A stretch of 64,000 nucleotides of DNA, from positions 124,001 through 188,000 of the forward strand of contig NZ_FMIR01000015.1 in the NCBI RefSeq assembly GCF_900095745.1, in the 5' to 3' direction. Shown here one piece after another: positions 52,596 to 61,740 of the stretch (position 1 is the first letter of the stretch; the number at the start of each line of letters is the position of its first letter). Position numbers and translations under genes: made by a program. This DNA is from Microbacterium oxydans (GTDB lineage Bacteria > Actinomycetota > Actinomycetes > Actinomycetales > Microbacteriaceae). The notes under the pieces were generated by a model, which had not been told where the DNA came from, ran no database searches, and worked only from the letters and a program-made list of their open reading frames with translations.

Positions 52596-53045
52596 ATGAG
52601 CCCGCACGCACCCGACGAGCCGCTGACGATCGGCGAGATGACCCGACGCACCGGCGTCGCCGCCTCTGCCCTGCACTTCTACGAGACCCTCGGCCTCATC
52701 GCCTCGACCCGCACGCCCGGCAATCAGCGCCGCTACGCCCGGCACATGCTGCGGCGGGTCTCGCTCATCACGGTCGCCAAGCGCCTCGGCATCCCGCTGT
52801 CCGACGTGCAGTCCGCGTTCGCCGACGTGCCGCTGACCGAGACCCCGAGCCACGCCGACTGGCAACGCGCCTCGCGACGCTGGAAGCGCGAACTCGAGAA
52901 GCGCCGCGAGGGCATCGAGCGCCTCGAACGCGAACTCACCGGATGCATCGGCTGCGGCTGCCTGTCGATGAAGGCGTGCGGACTACTCAACCCCGACGAC
53001 GCCCTCGCGACGCAGGGCGTCGGTCCGCAGCGGCTGCAGGATTGA
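52596..53045 (+). CDS. soxR: Redox-sensing MerR-family activator SoxR
   Basis: The 149-residue protein has the MerR HTH (residues 10-50: LTIGEMTRRTGVAASALHFYETLGLIASTRTPGNQRRYARH), a dimerisation helix, and a 2Fe-2S motif with Cys117, Cys120, Cys122 and Cys128 in CIGCGCLSMKACGLL, exactly the SoxR spacing. Oxidation of the cluster by redox-cycling compounds activates target promoters. GAGGAAGAGG precedes the ATG. It is divergent from the ferredoxin operon across one SoxR box, which is strong evidence for direct control. Confidence 0.96.
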   Translation: MSPHAPDEPLTIGEMTRRTGVAASALHFYETLGLIASTRTPGNQRRYARHMLRRVSLITVAKRLGIPLSDVQSAFADVPLTETPSHADWQRASRRWKRELEKRREGIERLERELTGCIGCGCLSMKACGLLNPDDALATQGVGPQRLQD

Positions 53046-53105
53046 GGAGCAGGCTTCGTAGATCGACGGAGCACTACGCCTGTGAAAGACGTAGAATGGT
53101 CGCAG

Positions 53106-53171
53106 CCCGCCCCCGCTGGGGGTAGGGAAGTAGAAGCCGGGACCCCCGCCCCTCTGGACGGGACCCGGCTT
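53106..53171. ncRNA. Two-hairpin structured element next to a DUF3800-like gene
   Basis: Hairpin 1 is CCC-G-CCCCC-GCT-GGGGG-TA-GGG (53106-53127). Six nt later hairpin 2 pairs AAGCCGGG (53134-53141) with CCCGGCTT (53164-53171) and has an inner CCCG/CGGG stem (53145-53148 with 53159-53162). DUF3800 RNA motifs are conserved structures found beside DUF3800 genes, and this element lies 9 nt from the stop of such a gene. The transcribed strand is unknown; it could also be a terminator for the converging soxR and DUF3800-like genes. Confidence 0.45.
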
Positions 53172-53179
53172 TCGCGCGT

Positions 53180-53758
53180 CTAGAGCTCGATCCGTTCGAT
53201 GGTGGTCGATGGACTCACGGCATCGAACCAGTCACTCCGGCCACCGGACATCTTCTCCCCCAGTGCACCGAGAACCTGATCGGCAATCCAGACCATCGGC
53301 TCTTCGCTGGGCTGCGCATGATCGATCCGAAGCCCCTCAGGGAGAGCCCGCTTGCCGCGCAACGCGTCGACGGTTCGGAGATCTCTTTGCATCAGCTGGA
53401 GCGGACGCGCTTCGAGCGTGAGTAGTTGCACGCCCTGCCCGTCGAGCTGCCATGCGAGCCTCTCAAGACATAGCGCGCGAGCGCGTTCTTGCCGACGAGA
53501 ATCAACCGGCGCCGCTATGACGACGACGTGGTACGCGTCGAAATCCGCGATAGTCGCGATGGATGCGTCCCTGGCGCGCCTGTCCTGGTTTCGCCAATGG
53601 AGTTTCGGTCCACGTCGAGGAAGACGCTGTAGTCGGGCACGCATGTCTTCACAGCGTGAGGCATCTGCGACCGCAGCGCCGAGAAGGTAGGAAGGACGCT
53701 CCACACCCGCCGTCCGGTAAGACTCGTCTCCCCACGCCTGCAGCACGAGCGAGTTCAT
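53180..53758 (-). CDS. DUF3800-like protein (RNase-H-fold-like, function unknown)
   Basis: The 192-residue protein starts LVLQAWGDESYR, matching the 'DES' start of DUF3800, and ends with IADQVLGALGEKMSG, resembling the family's C-terminal 'IAD..aGa' helix. DUF3800 proteins are small predicted nuclease-like proteins often linked to mobile elements and to structured RNAs. The ATG at 53758 has TAACCT 6 nt upstream and no Shine-Dalgarno. Family call is from these two landmarks only; a neighbouring two-hairpin element supports it. Confidence 0.65.
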   Translation of the reverse strand: MNSLVLQAWGDESYRTAGVERPSYLLGAAVADASRCEDMRARLQRLPRRGPKLHWRNQDRRARDASIATIADFDAYHVVVIAAPVDSRRQERARALCLERLAWQLDGQGVQLLTLEARPLQLMQRDLRTVDALRGKRALPEGLRIDHAQPSEEPMVWIADQVLGALGEKMSGGRSDWFDAVSPSTTIERIEL

Positions 53759-53764
53759 CGTCCA

Positions 53765-53770
53765 AGGTTA
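53765..53770 (-). promoter_or_regulatory. -10 box (TAACCT) of a leaderless DUF3800-like mRNA
   Basis: TAACCT on the minus strand lies 6 nt before the ATG at 53758. Confidence 0.5.
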
Positions 53771-53852
53771 GGTGTCGATGTCGCGCGCTCGGCCTGCATA
53801 CCGGAACGCGGGTGCACCTTCGGGGCAACCCCGGAAGACGAATGCGGCCGGG

Positions 53853-56099
53853 TCAGCGCACCTCGAAGTCGGCGGAGAGGAGCACGTCGTCGCGCGAGCT
53901 CGGGCCGACCAGCAGCTCGAACGCGCCGGCCTCGACGATGCGGTTGCCCGCGGCATCCACGATCGTGCAGTCGGCCACGGGCAACTCGACGCGCACGCGG
54001 GCGGACTCCCCTGGCGCGATGTCGACCTGACGGAAGGTCTTGAGCTCCTTGTCGGTCCAGCTGACACTCGTGACGGAGTCGCGCACGTAGACCTGCACCG
54101 TCTCGCGCACCGGCCGCGTGCCGGTGTTCGCCACCGTGACATGCCCGACGATGGTGTCGGACTCCCCCAGTGCCGCCTCCTCCAGCTCCAGGTCGGAGTA
54201 CTCCACCGTCGTGTACGACAGGCCCTCGCCGAACGCCCAGGCGGGCGACTGCGTGAGGTCGGCGTAGCGGTCGCCGTGCTGTCCGCGGATCTGGTTGTAG
54301 TACGTCGGCTGCTGGCCGACGTGGCGGGCGAACGAGATCGGCAGCCGGCCCGACGGCTCGACGGCCCCCGAGATGATCTCGGCGAGCGCACGCCCACCCT
54401 GCATGCCCGGGTTCGCGGCCCAGATCACCGCTGCGGCCTGCGCGGCGGAGGCCGGGAGCACGAGCGGCTTGGAGGCCAGCAGCACCACGACGACGGGCTT
54501 CCCGGTCGCGATGAGCGCGTCGATCAGCGCGTTCTGTCCGCCGATCAGTTCGAGCGTCGCGGTCGAGCGTCCTTCGCCGACCAGTTCGATCCGGTCACCC
54601 ACCACGGCGACCACGACGTCGGAGTCGGATGCCGCAGCCACGGCTTCCGCGATCAGCGCGGCATCCGGCTCGCAGGCCTTCACCACCGGGGGCCGCGGCT
54701 GGTGGTCGGGGAAGAACGGCCCCTTGGGGTCTTCCTCGAGCGTGAGGATGTCGGCACCGCGGGCGTGGGTGACGCTCCACCCGTCGATCGCCTGCAGCCC
54801 GTCGAGCACGGTCGTGATCATCTCGCGCGGCTGTCCGTCGAGCCACCCGGCCTGACCCGAGCCGCCGGCCCAGTCGCCGAGCTGCGTCTGCGCGTCGTCG
54901 GCGAGCGGGCCGGTGACCGCGATCTTCAGCGGCGCGGCGGCGTCGAGCGGCAGCACCCCGTCGTTTTCCAGCAGCACGATCGAGCGGCGGGCCGTCTCGA
55001 GGTTCAGCTCGGCGTGCGCGACACTGCCGACCACGGCATCCAGCTCGTCGCCCGGCAACCGCGGGTTCTCGAAGAGTCCGAGCTCGAACTTGAGCGTGAG
55101 GATGCGGGCGGCTGCGGCGTCGAAGGCGTCCTCGGCGAGCATTCCGCGGGCCACGGCATCCAGCGCCCCCTCGTAGAAGGCGGGAGTGGTCATGATCATG
55201 TCGTTGCCGGCCCGCACCGCCGCAGCGGCCGCGTGCGTGATGTCGGGCTGGATCCGCTGCTCCCACACCATGCGTCCGACGTTGTCCCAGTCGGTGATGA
55301 GCGTGCCGGTGTACCCCCACTCGCCGCGCAGCACGTCGCTGAGCAGCCAGTCGTTGGTCGTGATCGGCACGCCGTCGGTGGTCTGGTAACCGAGCATGAA
55401 CGTGCGGCATCCCTCGCGGGCGACGCGCTCGAACGGCGGCAGGAACCAGGAGCGCAGCTTGCGCCGCGAGATGTCGGCCTCGCTCGCATCGCGCCCGCCC
55501 TGGGTCTCGGAGTACCCGGCGAAGTGCTTGGCGGTCGCGAGGATCGCGGTGGGGTCGTCGAGGCCGTCGCCCTGGTAACCGCGCACCATCGCTGATGCCA
55601 GCTCGCCGATCAGGAACGGGTCTTCCCCGAAGGTCTCGCTGATGCGACCCCAGCGCAGGTCGCGGGCGATGCACAGCACGGGCGAGAACGTCCAGTGGAT
55701 GCCGGTGATCGCCACCTCCTCCGCCGTCGCGCGGGCCACCCGCTCGAGCAGGTCGGCGTCCCACGACGCGGCCATGCCCAGCTGGGTCGGGTAGATCGTG
55801 GCCCCCGGCCAGAACGAGTGCCCGTGGATGCAGTCCTCCGCCACGAGCAGCGGGATGCGGAGCCGGGTCTGCGCCGTCAGCTCGTTGGCCTGCAGGATGC
55901 GTTCGGGAGAGGTGTGCAGGATCGAGCCGGCGTGCCGCCGGGCGATGTGGTCGTCGAGGTCGTCGCGCGCGTCGAGCTGCAGCATCTGCCCGACCTTCTC
56001 CTCCAGCGTCATCCGGCTGAGGAGGTCGGCCACGCGCTCGGGGATCGAGAAGGCGGGGTCCTGGTAGGGAAGAACGGTGGTCAGGGTCTGAGAGGTCAT
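53853..56099 (-). CDS. GH3 beta-glucosidase (cytoplasmic)
   Basis: The 748-residue enzyme has the GH3 N-domain (LLSRMTLEEKVGQMLQLD, GRISETFGEDP, catalytic-loop KHF at 191-193, nucleophile Asp270 in LITDWDNV). The (alpha/beta)6 sandwich follows (VVVAVVGDRIELVGEGRSTATLEL, AAVIWAANPGMQGGRALAEII), then a fibronectin-III-like end. No signal peptide. The ATG at 56099 overlaps the DppC-like stop (TGATG), making it the last gene of the Dpp-type operon, so it probably cleaves beta-glucosides brought in by that importer. Longer readings upstream are rejected. Confidence 0.94.
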   Translation of the reverse strand: MTSQTLTTVLPYQDPAFSIPERVADLLSRMTLEEKVGQMLQLDARDDLDDHIARRHAGSILHTSPERILQANELTAQTRLRIPLLVAEDCIHGHSFWPGATIYPTQLGMAASWDADLLERVARATAEEVAITGIHWTFSPVLCIARDLRWGRISETFGEDPFLIGELASAMVRGYQGDGLDDPTAILATAKHFAGYSETQGGRDASEADISRRKLRSWFLPPFERVAREGCRTFMLGYQTTDGVPITTNDWLLSDVLRGEWGYTGTLITDWDNVGRMVWEQRIQPDITHAAAAAVRAGNDMIMTTPAFYEGALDAVARGMLAEDAFDAAAARILTLKFELGLFENPRLPGDELDAVVGSVAHAELNLETARRSIVLLENDGVLPLDAAAPLKIAVTGPLADDAQTQLGDWAGGSGQAGWLDGQPREMITTVLDGLQAIDGWSVTHARGADILTLEEDPKGPFFPDHQPRPPVVKACEPDAALIAEAVAAASDSDVVVAVVGDRIELVGEGRSTATLELIGGQNALIDALIATGKPVVVVLLASKPLVLPASAAQAAAVIWAANPGMQGGRALAEIISGAVEPSGRLPISFARHVGQQPTYYNQIRGQHGDRYADLTQSPAWAFGEGLSYTTVEYSDLELEEAALGESDTIVGHVTVANTGTRPVRETVQVYVRDSVTSVSWTDKELKTFRQVDIAPGESARVRVELPVADCTIVDAAGNRIVEAGAFELLVGPSSRDDVLLSADFEVR

Positions 56100-57226
56100 C
56101 ACTTCGTGTTCTGGGTCGAGGTCTTCGAGGAGTCGGAGGTGTCGGGCGAGGCCGCCGACGTTACGGGATCGGGGCTCTTCTGCGGCAGGGGCACGCTGCG
56201 GACGGCCGTGACGGCGTCGTTCACGTTCAGCCCCTTCTTCTTCATCGCCCTGGCCCGCTCTCCGGCGGAGCGCAGGCGCGGGTTGACGTACTCGTCGATG
56301 CCGAAGTTGATCAGCGAGAGGGCGACGCCGATGATCGCGATGCACAGCCCGGCGGGCACGTACCACCACCACAGCCGCGGGAACGCGCCGTTCTGCTGCG
56401 CCCAGAACAGGATGGTGCCCCAGTTGAGGTTGCTCACCGGGATCACGCCGATGAAGGCCAGCGTGGTGAGGCCGAGGATGGCCGCGGTCACGGTGCCGAC
56501 GAAGCTCGAGGCGATGAGCGCCATGAGGTTCGGCAGCATCTCGACCGTGATGATGCGGCGCAGCGGCTCTCCGTTGGCCCGGGCAGCTTGGATGAAGTCG
56601 CGGTTGCGCAGCGACATCGTCTGGGCGCGCAGCACACGCGCACCCCACGCCCACCCGGTGAGCCCGAGCACCGCGGCGATCACGATCAGCGGTGGGTTCT
56701 CGAACTGCGACGCGATGATGATGATCAGCGGGATGCCGGGGATCACCAGGAACACGTTGGTCAGCGCCGAGAGCGACTCGCTCTTCCAGCCGCGCACGTA
56801 GCCGGCGATCACACCGATCGTGATGGCGATGATCGTGGCGATGAAGGCGGCGAGGAAGCCGACGACGATCACGCCGCGGGTGCCGTAGATGATCTGGCTC
56901 AGCACGTCCTCCCCCATGTGCGTCGTGCCCAGCCAGTGCTCCCAGGAGGGCGGCTGGCGGAGCGCCGTGCGGTCCTTCTGGGTGGGCCCGTAGGGGGCGA
57001 TCCACGGGGCGAGGATCGCGACGAGCACGAACACCCCGAGGATGATGAGCCCGGCGATCGACTTGGGGTTGCGGAACATCGCGAACGCCTGGGCGAGCTG
57101 GGACCAGAACGTCTTGCGCGGAGGCACATCGCTCGGCGGGGTGCGCAGAGTGGCGGTCTCGGGCATGCCGGAGACGACGGCCGATCCGTCGGGCGCGGTG
57201 CTCGCTGCGGTGGTGGGAACGGTCAT
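56099..57226 (-). CDS. Dpp/Opp-type ABC permease (DppC-like)
   Basis: The 375-residue permease has about six membrane helices (from about residue 60), the APWIAPYGPTQKD start and HWLGTTHMGEDVLSQIIYGTRGV typical of DppC. The EAA-like loop is FIQAARANGEPLRRIITVEMLPN. A long Lys/Ser/Thr-rich C-tail follows. It is translated 1 nt after the DppB-like stop. Confidence 0.93.
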   Translation of the reverse strand: MTVPTTAASTAPDGSAVVSGMPETATLRTPPSDVPPRKTFWSQLAQAFAMFRNPKSIAGLIILGVFVLVAILAPWIAPYGPTQKDRTALRQPPSWEHWLGTTHMGEDVLSQIIYGTRGVIVVGFLAAFIATIIAITIGVIAGYVRGWKSESLSALTNVFLVIPGIPLIIIIASQFENPPLIVIAAVLGLTGWAWGARVLRAQTMSLRNRDFIQAARANGEPLRRIITVEMLPNLMALIASSFVGTVTAAILGLTTLAFIGVIPVSNLNWGTILFWAQQNGAFPRLWWWYVPAGLCIAIIGVALSLINFGIDEYVNPRLRSAGERARAMKKKGLNVNDAVTAVRSVPLPQKSPDPVTSAASPDTSDSSKTSTQNTK

Positions 57227-57227
57227 G

Positions 57228-58316
57228 TCAGGACTCCATCTGGCGCGTGCGCGGGTCGAGGTAGGCGTAGACGACATCCGCGAGGATGTTGGCCACGAGC
57301 ACCGACAGCGTGATCACGAGGAACACGCCCTGCATGAGGGCGAAGTCCTTGGCGTTGGTCGCGTCGAGCAGGAGCTTGCCGACACCCGGGTAGCTGAAGA
57401 CCATCTCCATCACGATCGTGCCGCCGACGATGAAGCCGATCGACAGCGCGAAGCTCTGGATCTGCGGCAGCACCGCGTTGCGGGCGGCATAGCCCCAGAG
57501 CACCCGCTTGTTGGGCATGCCCTTCGCCTGCGCGACGGTGATGTAGTCGTCGTCGAGCACGGTCAGCATCATGTTGCGCATGCCGAGCACCCAGCCACCG
57601 AGCGAGGCGACCACGATGGTCAGCGCCGGCAGGGTGCCGTGCATGATCACCTGGCCGATGAAGTCGAAGCTCCACTCCGGCGATTGCCCCTTGTCGTAGG
57701 CGTGCGAGGAGGGGAACCACTTCAGGGTCGACGAGAAGATCGCGATCGCGATGAGTCCGAGCCAGAAGTACGGGATCGTGTTGAAGAAGGTCGTCACGGG
57801 GATGATCGCGTCGAGCCTGCTGCCGCGCTTCCACCCGACGATCGCGCCGGCGACCGTGCCGATCGTGAACGAGATGATCGTGGCGATGCCGACCAGACCG
57901 AGCGTCCACGGCAGGGCGGCGGCGAGCACCTCGGCCACCGGGCGCAGACCGTGCAGGGTCGAGATGCCGAGGTCGCCGCGCAGCAGCATCCCCCAGTACT
58001 CGATGTACTGCTGCCAGATCGACTTGTCGGTGTCGATGCCGAGCAGGATGCGCAGGGCATCGGCGGCCTCGGGGCTCACGTTGCGGTTGCGCGCGAGGTA
58101 GGAGCTGACCGCGTCGCCCTTCATGAGCCGAGGCAGGAAGAAGTTGATCGTGATGGCCGCCCACAGCGTGAACAGGTAGAAGCCCGCTCGTCCGGCGAAG
58201 AAGCGCCACGGGACCTTCCGGCTTCCGCGCTCGGCCGTGGTCGCGGTGGTGCCGACCTCGAGGGCGTCGCGCGCGACGAGGTCGTTGTCGTCGAGCTGGG
58301 GGAACGCGGTGCTCAC
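57228..58316 (-). CDS. Dpp/Opp-type ABC permease (DppB-like)
   Basis: The 362-residue permease has six membrane helices, FLPRLMKGDAVSSYL near the start, DLGIST in the periplasmic loop and the EAA-like loop YITVAQAKGMPNKRVLWGYAARNAVLPQI. It ends VVYAYLDPRTRQ. The GTG start overlaps the stop of the ATPase gene (GTGA). Together with DppC-like and two ATPases it forms an importer of the peptide/nickel/cellobiose family. Confidence 0.93.
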   Translation of the reverse strand: MSTAFPQLDDNDLVARDALEVGTTATTAERGSRKVPWRFFAGRAGFYLFTLWAAITINFFLPRLMKGDAVSSYLARNRNVSPEAADALRILLGIDTDKSIWQQYIEYWGMLLRGDLGISTLHGLRPVAEVLAAALPWTLGLVGIATIISFTIGTVAGAIVGWKRGSRLDAIIPVTTFFNTIPYFWLGLIAIAIFSSTLKWFPSSHAYDKGQSPEWSFDFIGQVIMHGTLPALTIVVASLGGWVLGMRNMMLTVLDDDYITVAQAKGMPNKRVLWGYAARNAVLPQIQSFALSIGFIVGGTIVMEMVFSYPGVGKLLLDATNAKDFALMQGVFLVITLSVLVANILADVVYAYLDPRTRQMES

Positions 58317-59119
58317 AGTGCGCCTCCGGTCGATGCTGCCTGTGCGAAGAACTTGTCCGGGTCGGGGGAAGCGGATCGTAGCTCGCGCGTGTACGGGTCC
58401 TGCGGGTTGAGGATCACGTCGTCGGCGGCGCCGTACTCCACGACACGTCCCTGGTTGAGCACCATGATCTCGTCGCTGAAGTGGCGGGCGGTCGCCAGGT
58501 CGTGGGTGATGTAGAGCACGCCGAGCCCCTCCTCCCGCTGCAGGTCGGCGAGCAGGTTCAGCACACCGAGGCGGATGGAGACGTCGAGCATCGAGACGGG
58601 CTCGTCGGCGACCAGGAGCGACGGGCGCGAGGCCAGGGCGCGGGCGATCGCCACGCGCTGCCGCTGCCCGCCGGAGAGCTCGTGCGGGCGACGGTCGATC
58701 ACGGCATCCGCATCCAGCCGCACACGGTCGAGGAGTCGGCGCACCTCGTTCTCGGTCTCCTTCTTCGGCACCACGTCGTCGAGCCGGATCGGGCGCTCCA
58801 GGTGGTACCGGATCGAGTGGTACGGGTTGAGCGAGGCGAACGGGTCCTGGAACACCATGCGCAGTTGCTGCCGGTACTTCCGCAGCCCCTTGCCGCGACG
58901 GGGGATCGGCGTGCCGTCGAGTAGAACCTCGCCGCTGGTCGGGGTCTCGAGCTGGGTGAGGATCTTCGCGATCGTGGACTTGCCGCTGCCGGACTGGCCG
59001 ACCAGGCCGATCGTCTGGCCCGAGGTGAGGGTGAAGCTCACGTCATCGAGCGCCTTGATCTGGCCGGCGCCGCGGACGTTGTACGCCTTCGTGACGTTCC
59101 GGAATTCGAGGGTGGTCAT
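58313..59119 (-). CDS. Dpp/Opp-type ABC ATPase (DppF-like)
   Basis: The 268-residue ATPase has Walker A GLVGQSGSGKST, signature [15 protein letters not shown], Walker B LLVADEPVSMLD and the C-terminal Opp/Dpp region HPDPYTREL-like NPQDPYTRELRSASP. It pairs with the ATPase encoded just upstream (4-nt ATGA overlap). Confidence 0.94.
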   Translation of the reverse strand: MTTLEFRNVTKAYNVRGAGQIKALDDVSFTLTSGQTIGLVGQSGSGKSTIAKILTQLETPTSGEVLLDGTPIPRRGKGLRKYRQQLRMVFQDPFASLNPYHSIRYHLERPIRLDDVVPKKETENEVRRLLDRVRLDADAVIDRRPHELSGGQRQRVAIARALASRPSLLVADEPVSMLDVSIRLGVLNLLADLQREEGLGVLYITHDLATARHFSDEIMVLNQGRVVEYGAADDVILNPQDPYTRELRSASPDPDKFFAQAASTGGAL

Positions 59120-59940
59120 CGCACCAGCACCCCTCTCTCCCCGGTCAACCGGGGGAACGACGACAGCAGCGTCTTCGTGTATTCGTGCTCGGGTTGCGTC
59201 CAGATGCGCTCGGCCGTGGCGAGCTCGATGATCTCGCCCTCGCGCATGATCGCGATCCGGTCGCTGATCTCCAGGAGGAGCGGGAGGTCGTGGGTGATGA
59301 AGATCACCGAGAAGCCGAACTCGTGCCGCAGCTGCGAGATCTGCTTCAGGATCTCCCGCTGCACCAGCACGTCGAGCGCGGTGGTCGGCTCGTCCATGAC
59401 CATGAGCTGGGGCCGCAGCGCGAGGGCCATCGCGATCATCACGCGCTGACGCATGCCGCCGGACAGCTCGTGCGGGAAGGAGCGGATGCGCTGGCGTCCG
59501 ACCTTCACGATCTCGAGCAGCTCCTCGGCCTCGGCCCGCCGTTGCTTGCGGTTCATGTCGGGGCGATGGATCTCGTACACGTCCTCCAGCTGCGAGCCGA
59601 TCGTCGCGACCGGGTTCAGGGCGTTCATCGCCCCCTGGAACACCATCGACACCTTGTCCCAGCGGAACCGCTGCATGGCATCCACGTCGAGCGCATTGAT
59701 GTCGATGTCGACACCGGTCGCATCGTGGAAGGTGACGCTGCCGCTCGTGATGACGGCCGGGGCACGCAGCAGTCGCTGCACCCCGTAGGCGAGCGTGGTC
59801 TTGCCGCATCCGCTCTCGCCGGCGAGTCCGAGGATCTCGCCGCGCTGCAGTTCGAGGGTGACGTTCTTCACCGCCTCGACGGGCGGATCGACGTCGTACA
59901 CGACCGAGAAGTCGCGCACGCTGAGCAGGGGGTCTGGCAT
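59116..59940 (-). CDS. Dpp/Opp-type ABC ATPase (DppD-like)
   Basis: The 274-residue ATPase has Walker A GLAGESGCGKTTLA, signature LSGGMRQRVMIAMAL and Walker B LMVMDEPTTALD, followed by HDLPLLLEISDRIAIM and the WTQPEHEYTKTLLSSFP end typical of DppD. It follows the binding-protein gene by 66 nt. Confidence 0.94.
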   Translation of the reverse strand: MPDPLLSVRDFSVVYDVDPPVEAVKNVTLELQRGEILGLAGESGCGKTTLAYGVQRLLRAPAVITSGSVTFHDATGVDIDINALDVDAMQRFRWDKVSMVFQGAMNALNPVATIGSQLEDVYEIHRPDMNRKQRRAEAEELLEIVKVGRQRIRSFPHELSGGMRQRVMIAMALALRPQLMVMDEPTTALDVLVQREILKQISQLRHEFGFSVIFITHDLPLLLEISDRIAIMREGEIIELATAERIWTQPEHEYTKTLLSSFPRLTGERGVLVR

Positions 59941-60006
59941 GGGGATGTCCTTCGTCGACCTGATCGGGGAGCCCGCGCCGTCGCGGGCTCCCCGGCAGGA
60001 TGGTGC

Positions 60007-61671
60007 TTACTCGGCGGGCTTGAGCTTCGTGAGGATCTGCACGATGTTCTGCTGCGTCGGGTCGGCAGAGGCGTAGGGGTCCTCCTCCGACGGCCAGCCC
60101 ACGTAGTTGCGGGTGTTGAACTCGCCCAGGAGCGGGTGCGCGCCCAGCGGGATGGCCGGCACCTGCTCGGAGAAGATCGTCTGCAGCGTGTCGAGTGCCG
60201 CGGTGCGCTCCTCATCCGACGAGGCGTTCGCGTAGGAGTTCAGCGCCGCTGTGGCCTCGGGGTCGTCGAAGCGACCGAAGTTGAAGCCGGCCTTGCCGTC
60301 CGAGATCCAGCGCGGGTCCATGGTCGAGGTGTAGAGGCCGTAGGCCGTGCCGCTGTCCTCGAGCCAGTGGATGATCGCCGAGAAGGTGCCGTTGTCGCGC
60401 GGGTCCGCCCATCCGCCCCAGTCCGGCATGTCGATCTTGACCTCGGCGCCGATGGCATCGGTCACGTCTTCGGCGATGAGCTCCTGCGCGGTGTTCCAGT
60501 CGCTCCACCCCGAGGGGACCGAGAGCGTGAACGAGACGGGCGCACCGTCGGGGTCGATCAGCGCGTCGTCCTTCCAGGTGTAGCCGGCGGTCTCGAGCAG
60601 GTCGCGGGCCTTCTCGGCATCGACCGAGTAGTCCACCTCCTTGAATTCGGGCTGGATCTCGTCTTCGAGGATCGACGACAGTCCGGTCACCGACCAGACG
60701 GCCTCGCTGGCACCCTCGCGGGCGATGTCGACGTAGGCGTCGCGGTCGATCACCCAGGCGAGCGCCTGACGGAAGGCCGGGTCGTCGAACGGCTTCTGCT
60801 GCAGGTTCATGAACAGCGTCGCCGAGCCGGTGGTGGGAGCTGCCCAGAACTTGTTGTGCTCGGGGTCGACCGACAGGAACTGCTCCTCGATCTGCGGGAT
60901 GAACGCCTGCGCCCAGTCGGCGTCGCCGTTGGCGAGAGCGGTGGTCAGCGCGGTGTTGTCGCCGTACGAGACGTAGTGCAGCTGGGGCACCGAGAGGTCG
61001 CCGCCCCAGTAGTCGTCGCGGGCGTCGAGGGTGACCGACTCGGTCGACCAGTTCGACAGCACGTAGGGACCGGTGCCGACCAGGTCGTCGCCCTTGACGG
61101 GGTTCGTGGCCGGGTCGTCGAGGTTCTCCCAGATGTGCTTCGGGACGATCGGCACGTGCAGGGCGCGGGCCTGGTTGACGTACTTCGACGCGGCGAAGGT
61201 CAGCACGACGTTGTCACCCTCGACGACGGCGCTGTCGAGCTGGAGGCCGGCCGTGTCCAGGGCGGGCGTGGAGGCGAGCTCGTACGAGTAGACGATGTCG
61301 TCGGCGGTGAACGGTTCGCCGTCGCTCCAGGTGACATCCTTGCGCGGCACGACCGTGAGGACGGTGTAGTCGTCGTTCCACTCGATGCTCTCGGCGAGCC
61401 AGGGGGTGACTCCGCGGTCACCGGTCTGGTTCACGAGGGCGAGGGTCTCGAAGATCACCTTGCCGTAGCCGTACTTCGAGGCGGACGAGTCGCCCACGAA
61501 CGGGTTGTTGGATTCGGTGGTGATCGCGCCGTCGGGCTTCGCGATCGTGAGGGCGGCGCCGCCGGCAGCACTGCCGGAGTCGTCGTTCCCTCCGGCGGAG
61601 CATCCGGCGAGGGCCGAGATTCCGAGGGCGGTGATCGCGGTCGCCGCGATCAGAGACTTTCTGAGCTTCAT
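60007..61671 (-). CDS. Family 5 solute-binding lipoprotein (peptide or oligosaccharide)
   Basis: The 554-residue lipoprotein has a lipobox LAGC (Cys24) and the family 5 fold: ETLALVNQTGDRGVTPWLAESIEW, VTWSDGEPFTADDIVYSYEL, LVGTGPYVLSNW, FDDPAFRQALAWVIDRDAYV. Family 5 proteins bind peptides but in several bacteria bind cello- or other oligosaccharides. The GH3 gene at the end of the operon favours a beta-glucoside substrate. AAGGAG precedes the ATG. Confidence 0.94.
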   Translation of the reverse strand: MKLRKSLIAATAITALGISALAGCSAGGNDDSGSAAGGAALTIAKPDGAITTESNNPFVGDSSASKYGYGKVIFETLALVNQTGDRGVTPWLAESIEWNDDYTVLTVVPRKDVTWSDGEPFTADDIVYSYELASTPALDTAGLQLDSAVVEGDNVVLTFAASKYVNQARALHVPIVPKHIWENLDDPATNPVKGDDLVGTGPYVLSNWSTESVTLDARDDYWGGDLSVPQLHYVSYGDNTALTTALANGDADWAQAFIPQIEEQFLSVDPEHNKFWAAPTTGSATLFMNLQQKPFDDPAFRQALAWVIDRDAYVDIAREGASEAVWSVTGLSSILEDEIQPEFKEVDYSVDAEKARDLLETAGYTWKDDALIDPDGAPVSFTLSVPSGWSDWNTAQELIAEDVTDAIGAEVKIDMPDWGGWADPRDNGTFSAIIHWLEDSGTAYGLYTSTMDPRWISDGKAGFNFGRFDDPEATAALNSYANASSDEERTAALDTLQTIFSEQVPAIPLGAHPLLGEFNTRNYVGWPSEEDPYASADPTQQNIVQILTKLKPAE

Positions 61672-61740
61672 TGCTTCTCCTTGGGCACGGTCGTTGTGCT
61701 GTGTCACCGGTGGATGGGGGTCCGCCGGCCGTCGTGATTT

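Noticed and set aside
53082..53183. Short GTG-started open frame (33 codons) over the two hairpins near the DUF3800-like gene
   Set aside because: The codons are dictated by the stems and no clear ribosome binding site is present; the structure explains the sequence better.
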